From Eubacterium plexicaudatum ASF492 (lineage in GTDB: Bacteria > Bacillota > Clostridia > Lachnospirales > Lachnospiraceae): a stretch of DNA of 64,000 nt. A program made the position numbers and the translations under genes. Below, one piece after another: positions 20,246 through 28,562 of the stretch (the stretch's first letter is position 1; each line of letters starts with the position of its first letter). The DNA lies in NCBI RefSeq assembly GCF_000364225.2, contig NZ_AQFT02000001.1, forward strand, positions 1,054,001-1,118,000. Reading direction: 5' to 3'. Under the pieces are notes generated by a model, which was not told the DNA's origin, did not search any database, and worked only from the letters and a program-made list of their open reading frames with translations.

Positions 20246-20902
20246 TTATTCCATAAAATCTTGGATGTATGGATATAATTTATCGCTGTGAATAATGTAG
20301 CTCCCATGATCTTCTCCGGGAATGATTGCAAGCTGTGCGTTCGGAAGCTTTGCAGCGATCAGTTTGGTATGTGCGGACTTGATAATATCATATTCTCCGG
20401 CAAGCACAAGTACGGGAATCCGAATTTGTGCGAGTGCGGATGGTTTGATATCAGGTTCTTCCAGCATCATGCGTTCCAACGGATTACCGCTTTTTTTGTA
20501 ATGCTGTTTTACTTTATGCAGGAATGTCAGTTTCATGCCGCGGGGATTTAAATTGGCTCCGCTGATGATCAGCCGGCTGATCAGGCCGGGATGATGCAGG
20601 GCGAGCAGCAGGCCGATAATGCCGCCATCGCTAAAGCCATATAAAACCGGGGCGTGAATTTCCAAAGACGTGATCAGCTGTGCAATGTCTTCGGCCATGT
20701 CGATGTAACTGTATTCCTCCGTAGGATTACTTGCTCCGTGTCCGCGGCTGTCGATGGCGTAGACGGTGTACGTCTGCGAAAGGAGAGGCGTAAGCGCATC
20801 AAAAATCGTATGATCCTCCCCGTTGCCATGCAGCAGAAGCAAAGGCGGTCCTTCGCCTGTTTTTTCATAAAATAATATTTGCCGGTTGATATGAATATAC
20901 AT
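20246..20902 (-). CDS. Alpha/beta hydrolase
   Basis: The 218-residue protein has the fold motifs in order: the oxyanion region LLLLHGNGEDH, the strand IDSRGHGAS, the nucleophile elbow GFSDGG, the acid in LVLAGEYDIIK and the histidine in PGEDHGSYI. The substrate is not predictable from this. I chose the ATG at 20902 because AGAAAGGATCTTTCA precedes it. It is about 30 bases upstream of asnA on the same strand and could be co-transcribed with it. Confidence 0.88.
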   Translation of the reverse strand: MYIHINRQILFYEKTGEGPPLLLLHGNGEDHTIFDALTPLLSQTYTVYAIDSRGHGASNPTEEYSYIDMAEDIAQLITSLEIHAPVLYGFSDGGIIGLLLALHHPGLISRLIISGANLNPRGMKLTFLHKVKQHYKKSGNPLERMMLEEPDIKPSALAQIRIPVLVLAGEYDIIKSAHTKLIAAKLPNAQLAIIPGEDHGSYIIHSDKLYPYIQDFME

Positions 20903-21124
20903 TGAAAGATCCTTTCTGAAACAACGGTAAGGCAAGCTGATCTGTTACACGTAATTTACTTTATCACAATATATCGTTCATTTCAATCGGAAAAGAAAAA
21001 AACAAAAGAAAGAAAAGAAATATGTTTGAAAAATATCACTTGAGCATTTGCGGCAGTTTATGTTATCATAAAACAAAGGGCACAAGACAAAAGCATATAA
21101 GAGTATGGGAGTGAAAACAATTCT

Positions 21125-22237
21125 ATGGAGAGGAATATCATTTTAATTGCAGACGATCAGGAAATTAACCGGGAAATATTAAAGGTCATCTTTGAAGAAC
21201 AGTACGAAATTATAGAGGCAGCAGACGGTATCCGGACGATTGATCTGATTGAAGCACGTCATGACGAATTGGTCCTTGTTTTCCTGGATCTGCTGATGCC
21301 TGGCAAGTCCGGATTGGATGTATTGGCGTATATGACAGACAAGGGATTGATGGATGTCATTCCGGTTATTATGATAACGGGAGAATCTACGGCTGATACG
21401 GATGAGAAAGCATATGAATATGGGGTGTCCGATATTATATACAAACCATTTGCACCAAAGGTCGTTATGCGCCGTACGATGAATCTGATCGAGCTGTTTG
21501 CGCACAGAATTGATATTGAGCGGAAACTGGAAATGCGTACGAAACAGCTCAGAGAGAGTAAGAAAAAGTTGGAAAAGAGCAACGAGTTTTTGGTAAATGC
21601 GTTAAGTTCCGTAGTGGAATTTCGAAGTCTGGAGTCCGGAGAACATATCCAGAGAGTAAAATATCTGACAAAGATTATGTTAAAATATGTCAGAAATTAT
21701 TATCCGTGTTATCAGCTTACACAAGAGAAGGTCGGCCAGATTGTAAATGCTTCCGCACTGCATGATCTTGGGAAAGTGGCGATTCCTGACAGTATTTTGT
21801 TAAAACCGGGCAGGCTTACGGACGAAGAATTTGAAGAGATGAAAAAGCATACGGTTTATGGATGCGAGCTGTTGGAGCAGTTTAAGCAGGAAGAGACGGA
21901 ATTCTACCGGTATTGTTATGATATCTGTCGGTATCATCACGAGCGTTTTGACGGCAGAGGATATCCGGATCATTTATCCGGGGAAGACATTCCGATTTGG
22001 GCACAGGTTGTATCCATAGTGGATGTCTTTGATGCACTTGTCAGTAAGCGTGTGTACAAAGAGCCTTATGCGGTGGAAGAGGCGATTCGCATGATCAATA
22101 ATGGGGAATGCGGTATCTTTTCTCCGGTTATACTGGATTGTTTCAAACTGGCAAAATATGAGCTGATGGAAGCGACAGAAGAAAAATTTTCTTTTGCTGA
22201 CGGCGAAATGGAGGAAGAAAAAGGAAAAGATAAGTAA
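21125..22237 (+). CDS. Response regulator with HD-GYP-type phosphodiesterase domain
   Basis: Residues 1-125 are a receiver domain with the acidic pair in IADDQEIN, the phosphorylated aspartate in VFLDLLMPGKSG and the lysine in IIYKPFAP. A coiled linker follows. Residues 150-350 form an HD-GYP-like domain: SGEHIQRVKYLT, the metal-binding ALHDLGKVAIPD, HHERFDGRGYP and VDVFDALVS. Such proteins hydrolyse cyclic di-GMP or related dinucleotides, but the GYP loop reads GRGYP and activity is not certain. No partner kinase is adjacent. Confidence 0.9.
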   Translation: MERNIILIADDQEINREILKVIFEEQYEIIEAADGIRTIDLIEARHDELVLVFLDLLMPGKSGLDVLAYMTDKGLMDVIPVIMITGESTADTDEKAYEYGVSDIIYKPFAPKVVMRRTMNLIELFAHRIDIERKLEMRTKQLRESKKKLEKSNEFLVNALSSVVEFRSLESGEHIQRVKYLTKIMLKYVRNYYPCYQLTQEKVGQIVNASALHDLGKVAIPDSILLKPGRLTDEEFEEMKKHTVYGCELLEQFKQEETEFYRYCYDICRYHHERFDGRGYPDHLSGEDIPIWAQVVSIVDVFDALVSKRVYKEPYAVEEAIRMINNGECGIFSPVILDCFKLAKYELMEATEEKFSFADGEMEEEKGKDK

Positions 22238-22271
22238 AAGTAAAAGGATAAAAAAGGATCATAAATCAGAG

Positions 22272-22310
22272 GCCCGCCGGAATACGGTATCGGTATTCCC
22301 GGGTTTTTTT
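22272..22310 (+). terminator. Terminator upstream of gatCAB
   Basis: GGAATAC and GTATTCC with flanking CCCG and CGGG form a hairpin followed by seven T residues. Confidence 0.8.
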
Positions 22311-22365
22311 GTGATACGGTGAAGCGCATGGTCTGATTACAGAAGGTAAAAGAAAGGAATTTTTT

Positions 22366-22662
22366 ATGGCTGATAAAATTACGGACGAAACATTAGAGGA
22401 TATAGCAATTCTGGCAAAGCTGGAACTCTCGCCGGAAGAAAAAGAAACGGTCGGAGCGGATATGGAGCGAACGCTGCGTTATATGGACCGGTTAAACGAG
22501 CTGGATACGGAACAGGTTGAGCCGATGCCGCATCTTTTTCCGATCGTGAATGTATTTCGGGAAGATATCGTAACAAATGGAGATGGACATGAAGATACGC
22601 TTCGGAACGCACCGGATAAAAAAGAGCGCAGCTTCACGGTACCTAAGACAATCCTATCATAA
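22366..22662 (+). CDS. gatC: Glutamyl-tRNA(Gln)/aspartyl-tRNA(Asn) amidotransferase subunit C
   Basis: GatC is the small bridging subunit of the amidotransferase that converts Glu-tRNA(Gln) or Asp-tRNA(Asn) to the amide form. The 98 residues carry the family pattern: LEDIAILAKLELSPEE, then the helix MERTLRYMDRLNELDTE, the VEPMPH motif, FREDIV and the C-terminal FTVPKTI. AGAAAGGA precedes the ATG. gatA follows after 17 bases and gatB overlaps gatA, so the three form one operon. AsnA elsewhere in the window could supply asparagine independently. Confidence 0.96.
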   Translation: MADKITDETLEDIAILAKLELSPEEKETVGADMERTLRYMDRLNELDTEQVEPMPHLFPIVNVFREDIVTNGDGHEDTLRNAPDKKERSFTVPKTILS

Positions 22663-22679
22663 CGAAACAGGAGGTATTT

Positions 22680-24160
22680 ATGAGTCTGACAAGTTATACT
22701 GCGCTTGCACTGGGAAAAAAATCCGGTCCGGACAGGTATCCGTAGAGGAAGCTGTAAAGGACGCGCTTGCGCAGATACGGAAAAAAGAACCGGACATTCA
22801 CAGTTTTATAACGGTAGATGAAGAAGGCGCCATGCGTCAGGCGCGAAACGTGCAGCAGAATATAAAGGACGGTATTTGTACGGGGCCTCTGGCAGGAGTT
22901 CCGGTAGCGATCAAAGATAATATGTGTACGAAAGGGCTGCTTACAACGTGTGGTTCGAAAATGCTGTCCGATTTTGTTCCGACTTATACGGCGCAAGCCG
23001 TAGAACGGCTGCGGCAGGCAGGAGCGGTTATTCTGGGCAAGACAAATATGGATGAATTTGCAATGGGTTCTACGACGGAAACTTCTTTTTACGGGCCTAC
23101 GAAAAACCCATGGAATACGGCGCATGTGCCGGGTGGTTCTTCCGGCGGTTCCTGTGCGGCAGTTGCCGCGGAGCAGTGTACGTATGCACTGGGCTCGGAT
23201 ACCGGCGGTTCGATTCGCCAGCCGAGTGCTTTCTGCGGGGTTACAGGAATCAAGCCCACGTATGGTACGGTATCCCGGTATGGTCTGATTGCATATGCTT
23301 CGTCGCTGGACCAGATCGGACCGATTGCAAAAGATGTGTCCGACTGTGCGGCCATACTGGAAGTGCTTGCAGCGCACGATCCAAAAGATGCGACCTCTGT
23401 TGCAAGAGACAAAGACACGGACTTTACGTCTGCGCTTGTAGACGATGTGAAAGGCATGAAAATCGGTATTCCAAGAGATTATTTTGGAAAAGGTTTGGAC
23501 CCGCAGGTAGAAGCGGCCATTTTCAAAGCAGCGGAAGTATACAGGGAAAAAGGCGCGATTGTGCAGGAATTTGATTTAAGTCTTGTGCCATATGCGGTTC
23601 CGGCTTATTATGTGATCGCATGTGCGCAGGCGAGCTCCAATCTGGAACGGTTTGACGGTGTCAAATACGGCTGGCGCGCAAAACGATATGAAGGGCTTCA
23701 TGAGATGTATAAAAAGTCCCGTTCCGAAGCGTTTGGCACGGAAGTCAAACGCAGAATTATGCTTGGCTCATTTGTATTAAGCTCCGGTTATTATGATGCT
23801 TATTATTTGAAGGCGCTGCGTACAAAAGCGTTGATTCGACAGGCATTTGACCGGGCATTTGCTTCGTTTGACGTTATACTGGGACCGGCCGCACCTGCGA
23901 CGGCACCGCAGATCGGAACGAGTTTGCAGGATCCGATGCAGATGTATTTGGGCGATATTTATACGGTGGCGGCAAATCTGGCAGGTCTTCCCGGTATTTC
24001 CATTCCGGTCGGAACGGATGCAGGCGGACTGCCGATCGGTATGCAGCTGCTTGCCGGCTGTTTTCAGGAAAAAGCGATCATTCGTGCGGCTTATGCATAT
24101 GAGCAGACAAGACCTTATATGCCATGTCCGTATGCGAAGGAGAAAGGAGCGGCACAATGA
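22680..24160 (+). CDS. gatA: Amidotransferase subunit A, one frameshift
   Basis: GatA is the amidase subunit that releases ammonia from glutamine. The amidase signature is clear: the Lys-Ser-Ser triad in VAIKDNMC and PGGSSGGSCAA with LGSDTGGSIRQP. The natural start is the ATG at 22680 after AACAGGAGG, reading MSLTSYTALALGKK. The A run 22715-22721 needs one more A to continue as IRSGQVSVEEAV, giving 493 residues, the normal length. As the gene is essential in organisms lacking GlnRS, the shift is very probably a sequence error. Confidence 0.95.
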
Positions 24161-25596
24161 AAAAATATGAAACGGTCATCGGTCTGGAAGTGCATGTGGA
24201 ATTAGCGACGAAGACAAAAATTTTTTGCGGCTGTTCGACGGCATTCGGCGCCAGACCGAATGCACATACGTGTCCGGTCTGCACCGGTATGCCGGGGGCG
24301 CTGCCGGTTCTGAACAGACAGGTCGTAGAATATGCGGCGGCGGTCGGCCTTGCGACCGGATGTGCAATCGGCTCTTACAGCATGTTTGACCGGAAAAACT
24401 ATTTTTATCCGGATAATCCCCAAAATTATCAGATATCACAGCTGTATCAGCCGCTTTGTAGAAACGGAAGCGTGGAGATAGAGACGCAGCAGGGTTTAAA
24501 AGTGATAGGAATTCATGAGATTCATATGGAAGAGGATGCGGGAAAGCTGATTCATGATGAAAGCAAAGAGGTATCGTATGTCGATTATAACCGCGCCGGC
24601 GTGCCGCTCATTGAAATTGTATCGGAACCGGACATGCGTTCGGCGCAGGAAGTGATTGCTTATCTGGAAAAGCTGCGTATGATCATTCGGTATCTGGGGG
24701 CATCCGACTGCAAGCTGCAGGAAGGGTCCATGCGTGCGGATGTGAATCTGTCCGTGCGGGAAGTCGGCACGGCAGCGTATGGTACGCGTACGGAAATGAA
24801 AAACCTGAATTCCTTTAAGGCCATTACAAGGGCGATTGATCATGAGAGAAATCGTCAGATTGAACTGCTGGAATCCGGTAGGAAGGTAGTTCAGGAAACA
24901 AGACGCTGGGATGATGGAAAAGGGGATTCCTATGCGATGCGCTCAAAAGAAGACGCGCAGGATTACCGTTATTTTCCGGAACCGGATCTCGTGCCGATTG
25001 CGGTCAGCGCACAATGGCTGGATGCGATTCGTGCCGGGCAGCCGGAGCTTCGGGATGAGAGGAAGCAGCGTTATAAAAAGCAGTACGGACTGTCGGATTA
25101 TGATGCGGACATCATTACGGGTTCCAAACGGGTGGCCGATATTTTTGAAGCCGCATCGGACATCTGTCAACAGCCGAAAAAAGTGTCAAACTGGCTGATG
25201 GGTGAGACAATGCGCCTGCTGAAAGAAAGCGGACAAGATCCGGATACGCTGACTCTGGATCCGGAAAAACTGGCAAAAATAGTACGGCTGGCAGATTCCG
25301 GTGCGCTGACGAATACGGCGGCAAAAGAAGTGTTTGCGCAGGTGTTTCAAAACGACACGGATCCGGAACAATATATGGAAGAAAAAGGATTGAAAACGGT
25401 CAGCGACGAAGGAACGTTAAAACGTGTGATTGAGCAGGTTATCAAAGACAATCCGCAGTCTGTGGAAGACTATCGCAGCGGGAAGCAAAAAGCGATTGGA
25501 TTTTTAGTCGGACAGACGATGAAAGCGACGCAGGGAAAGGCAAATCCGGGTCTGGTCAATCGGATTTTAAAAGAATTGATTGGAATTGTGCATTGA
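24157..25596 (+). CDS. gatB: Amidotransferase subunit B
   Basis: GatB phosphorylates the mischarged tRNA and binds it. The 479 residues match the family, from YETVIGLEVHVELATKTK and CPVCTGMPGALPVLN through GRKNYFYPDNP-like DRKNYFYPDNP, HMEEDAGK, NRAGVPLIEIVSEPD and the C-terminal YqeY-like tail domain (KATQGKANPGLVN). The ATG at 24157 overlaps the gatA stop as ATGA; in-frame starts further upstream lie inside gatA and are not needed. Confidence 0.97.
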   Translation: MKKYETVIGLEVHVELATKTKIFCGCSTAFGARPNAHTCPVCTGMPGALPVLNRQVVEYAAAVGLATGCAIGSYSMFDRKNYFYPDNPQNYQISQLYQPLCRNGSVEIETQQGLKVIGIHEIHMEEDAGKLIHDESKEVSYVDYNRAGVPLIEIVSEPDMRSAQEVIAYLEKLRMIIRYLGASDCKLQEGSMRADVNLSVREVGTAAYGTRTEMKNLNSFKAITRAIDHERNRQIELLESGRKVVQETRRWDDGKGDSYAMRSKEDAQDYRYFPEPDLVPIAVSAQWLDAIRAGQPELRDERKQRYKKQYGLSDYDADIITGSKRVADIFEAASDICQQPKKVSNWLMGETMRLLKESGQDPDTLTLDPEKLAKIVRLADSGALTNTAAKEVFAQVFQNDTDPEQYMEEKGLKTVSDEGTLKRVIEQVIKDNPQSVEDYRSGKQKAIGFLVGQTMKATQGKANPGLVNRILKELIGIVH

Positions 25597-25621
25597 CACA
25601 TTCTGCGAATTCTCCTATACT
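25593..25621 (+). promoter_or_regulatory. Sigma-A promoter for the glucokinase gene
   Basis: TTGACA (25593-25598) and TATACT (25616-25621) are separated by 17 bases, just after the gatB stop and 50 bases before the glucokinase ATG. Confidence 0.75.
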
Positions 25622-25673
25622 TAAATACAAAGAACATACGGTTCGAAATAATCTACAAAAAGGAGAATAAGGC

Positions 25674-26618
25674 ATGAAAAAGTATGGATTCGGCGTAGAC
25701 ATCGGCGGTACGACAATTAAAATGAGCCTGTTTGAGATGACAGGCCATATGGTAGACAAATGGGAGATTCCGACCAATACACAAAACAACGGGAGCTCGA
25801 TTTTAAGCGATGTTGCTGCGGTTATTGAAGGCCGGTTAGTACAGGATGGTATTTCCAAGGAAGATGTGGAAGGCATTGGCATCGGCGTGCCGGGGCCGGT
25901 TGTGCAGGATTCGGTTGTTACGGTATGTGTGAATCTGGGCTGGGGACGTGTAGACGTCGCAAAAGAGCTCGCAGAGAAGACCGGGCTGAAAGTCAGGGTC
26001 GGCAATGATGCAAACGTAGCTGCGCTTGGTGAAATGTGGCAGGGCGGCGGCAAAGGTTATAAAAATGTCATTATGATTACGCTTGGAACAGGTGTCGGCG
26101 GCGGCATTATTATTAACGGTCATGTAATTAACGGTTCAAACGGCGCCGGCGGAGAGATCGGACACGTATTTGTGGATGAAACGGAAGAAGAGACATGCGG
26201 CTGTGGAAAACGGGGCTGTCTGGAACAGTATGCTTCTGCAACCGGCATTGTACGTATGGCAAAACGTGCGCTGGCTGCCGATAACAGAGAAAGTACACTG
26301 CGCAGCGTTGAAGATCTTTCTGCAAAAGCCGTGCTGGATGCGGCAAAAGCAGGAGATGAAATGGCTTTGGAAGTCGTGGAACAGATGGGAAAGAGGCTTG
26401 GAACGGTGCTTGCACAGGCTGCCTGCATCGTAGATCCGGAAGTATTCGTGATTGGCGGCGGCGTATCCAAAGCAGGCACGATTATTACGGAAGTCATTCG
26501 TAAATACTACATAGAGCGGGCTTTTAACTCCTGCAGAAATGCAGATTTTGCGCTGGCGGAGCTTGGAAACGACGCAGGCGTTTATGGCTGTGTCTACCTG
26601 CTGTTAAGCAGTAACTGA
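25674..26618 (+). CDS. glcK: ROK-family glucokinase
   Basis: The enzyme phosphorylates glucose with ATP in the cytoplasm. The 314 residues contain the phosphate-binding VDIGGTTIKMSL, GIGVPGPV, the catalytic aspartate in VGNDANVAALGE, the ROK signature with GAGGEIGHV, and the zinc site CGCGKRGCLEQY. AAAAAGGAG precedes the ATG. It has its own promoter and is followed after four bases by a glycosyltransferase gene, so a glycan operon may be read from it. Confidence 0.94.
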   Translation: MKKYGFGVDIGGTTIKMSLFEMTGHMVDKWEIPTNTQNNGSSILSDVAAVIEGRLVQDGISKEDVEGIGIGVPGPVVQDSVVTVCVNLGWGRVDVAKELAEKTGLKVRVGNDANVAALGEMWQGGGKGYKNVIMITLGTGVGGGIIINGHVINGSNGAGGEIGHVFVDETEEETCGCGKRGCLEQYASATGIVRMAKRALAADNRESTLRSVEDLSAKAVLDAAKAGDEMALEVVEQMGKRLGTVLAQAACIVDPEVFVIGGGVSKAGTIITEVIRKYYIERAFNSCRNADFALAELGNDAGVYGCVYLLLSSN

Positions 26619-26622
26619 ATCT

Positions 26623-27603
26623 ATGATGAAGCTGATTATTCAGATTCCCTGTTATAATGAAGCGCAGACGCTGGAAATGGCTTTGGACGCGCTGCCGAAA
26701 CAGATCGACGGCATTGATCGGATCGAATATCTGATTATTAACGACGGAAGCGTAGATGATACGGTACAAACCGCTTTAAAGTGGGGCGTAAATTACGTGG
26801 TGAATTTTCGCTCCAATCGGGGACTTGCCAAAGGATTTATGGCCGGTCTGGATGCATGTCTGCGTAACGGAGCGGATATAATTGTCAATACGGATGCAGA
26901 TAATCAGTACGAAGGGGCGGATATTGAAAAGCTTGTCCGCCCGATTTTGGATGGAAAGTCCGATATTGTCATCGGGGCGCGCCCGATTGATGATATTTCG
27001 GACTTTTCTCCGCTGAAAAAAAAGCTGCAGCATCTGGGAAGCTTTATTGTCCGCAAGGCAGGAAAAACAGACATTCCGGATGCGCCAAGCGGATTTCGCG
27101 CCTACAGCAGAGAAGCCGCGATGCGTCTGAATGTGACGAATGAATATACGTATACGCTGGAAACGATTGTGCAGGCGGGCAGGACGAAAATGGCCATGGA
27201 TTCGGTGCCGATACGTACCAATAAGGAACTGCGTCCGTCCAGATTAATGAAAAGCATGACCGGTTATATAAAAAAATCAATTTTTACAATTGGGCATGTG
27301 TTTATGATGTATAAGCCGCTTCAGTTTTTTGTAACGATCGGGAGCATTATTTTCCTGTGCGGTGCAGCCGTTGGCGTACGATTTTTAAATTTTTATTTTC
27401 ATGGAGTCGGATCCGGACATATTCAGTCTCTGATATTGGCGGCTGTTCTGCTGCTGCTTGGATTTCAGACAATTATAACGGGGCTATTGGCAGATGTAAT
27501 AGCTTCCAATCGAAAGATTTTGGAAGATGTCCAGTATCATGTACGCAGAATGGACTATGACGGAGTGAAAATCACAAAAGAGCAGGAGTGCATACGGGAT
27601 TGA
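26623..27603 (+). CDS. Glycosyltransferase family 2, membrane-anchored
   Basis: This is a DPM1/GtrB-like GT2 enzyme of 326 residues that probably moves a sugar from a nucleotide to a polyprenyl phosphate. The GT-A core shows IPCYNEAQTLEMAL, YLIINDGSVDDT and the metal-binding motif in NTDADNQY. Two membrane helices close the protein (LQFFVTIGSIIFLCGAAVGV, then a Leu-rich stretch with LLLLGFQTII). The gene starts four bases after glcK and its end overlaps the next frame. With the flippase and pyruvyltransferase genes it suggests a surface-glycan pathway. Confidence 0.9.
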   Translation: MMKLIIQIPCYNEAQTLEMALDALPKQIDGIDRIEYLIINDGSVDDTVQTALKWGVNYVVNFRSNRGLAKGFMAGLDACLRNGADIIVNTDADNQYEGADIEKLVRPILDGKSDIVIGARPIDDISDFSPLKKKLQHLGSFIVRKAGKTDIPDAPSGFRAYSREAAMRLNVTNEYTYTLETIVQAGRTKMAMDSVPIRTNKELRPSRLMKSMTGYIKKSIFTIGHVFMMYKPLQFFVTIGSIIFLCGAAVGVRFLNFYFHGVGSGHIQSLILAAVLLLLGFQTIITGLLADVIASNRKILEDVQYHVRRMDYDGVKITKEQECIRD

Positions 27604-28562
27604 AAGAAAAAATAAAAAAATTTGGCAAACCGGTTGGAAATGTCATTTGCATTCTGTCTGTGTTCTTTCTTTTTACGGCGCTTGTACGGACAGATTTTGA
27701 CGTTTCGCAAATCACGGACTGGCGCTCGTTTTTATTTGTATTTGCCGTTAGTACGGGATTAAAGACAGCAACCGTATTTATGTCTGCCAGTGCGTGGTGC
27801 CTGTGGCTGGAATTTTTTGCAAAAAGGCGGTGTGACCGGAGGGAAGCGCTCCGCGTCTATGCAAAGGCAAATATTGGAAAGTATCTGCCTGGCAATGTGA
27901 TGCATTATGTAGAACGAAATTTGTTTGCCGGCAAATTAAAACTGTCACAAAAGCAGGTCGCGGCAGCAAGCATATGTGAAATTGTCAGTCTCGTATCGGC
28001 GGCATTTTTTACGGGAATGCTGTTGGCTTTTTCCAAAGTGCGGGATACATTGGCGGTCATATGGCAGGCAGGCGGTGTTTTTAATAAATGGGCCGTATGG
28101 CTGGCAGCAGTGGTGATACCGGCAGTTTTGGCGGCTTTGTATTTCGCAGGGAGAAAAAAAGTCAGATCGCGGGCGGCAGAAAAAAAGATATCCGCGGCTG
28201 ATTTTTTTTCGTTTTTCCATACATTTGCAGCCGCTTTTTTGCTGTATGCAGCGGTGCTTATCGTTCTGGGACTGATACTGGCAGTCATTTATTTTTATTT
28301 GGGAGGCCGGCCGACCATTCGCCAGGCGCTTGAGATGACGGCGGCATATATGATTGCCTGGGTGCTTGGATTTATTATTCCGGGCGCGCCGGGTGGGATT
28401 GGCGTACGGGAGACAGCGTTAACGCTGCTGCTGACACCGGTTACCGGAAGAGACATGATTGTCGTATTAAGCGTTTTGCATCGTCTGGTCACGGTTGCAG
28501 GAGATTTTACGTCATATTTGCTGAGAAAAAAGCTATGGAGAATAAAGGAAAATCCAAGATGA
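27588..28562 (+). CDS. Flippase-like integral membrane protein (LPG synthase/UPF0104 family)
   Basis: About eight hydrophobic helices span 324 residues. The family marks are GKYLPGNVMHYVERN near residue 105 and FIIPGAPGGIGVRETAL near residue 265, typical of lysylphosphatidylglycerol-synthase transmembrane domains and flippase-like proteins in glycan clusters. The catalytic aminoacyl-transfer domain is absent. The start is uncertain: a GTG at 27588 overlaps the upstream gene and a TTG at 27600 fits the AGGAG site slightly better. The stop overlaps the next ATG as ATGA. Confidence 0.82.
   Translation: MHTGLKEKIKKFGKPVGNVICILSVFFLFTALVRTDFDVSQITDWRSFLFVFAVSTGLKTATVFMSASAWCLWLEFFAKRRCDRREALRVYAKANIGKYLPGNVMHYVERNLFAGKLKLSQKQVAAASICEIVSLVSAAFFTGMLLAFSKVRDTLAVIWQAGGVFNKWAVWLAAVVIPAVLAALYFAGRKKVRSRAAEKKISAADFFSFFHTFAAAFLLYAAVLIVLGLILAVIYFYLGGRPTIRQALEMTAAYMIAWVLGFIIPGAPGGIGVRETALTLLLTPVTGRDMIVVLSVLHRLVTVAGDFTSYLLRKKLWRIKENPR

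Noticed and set aside
24124-24156. An earlier start for gatB
   Set aside because: It lies inside gatA; the ATGA overlap at 24157 gives the normal GatB N-terminus.
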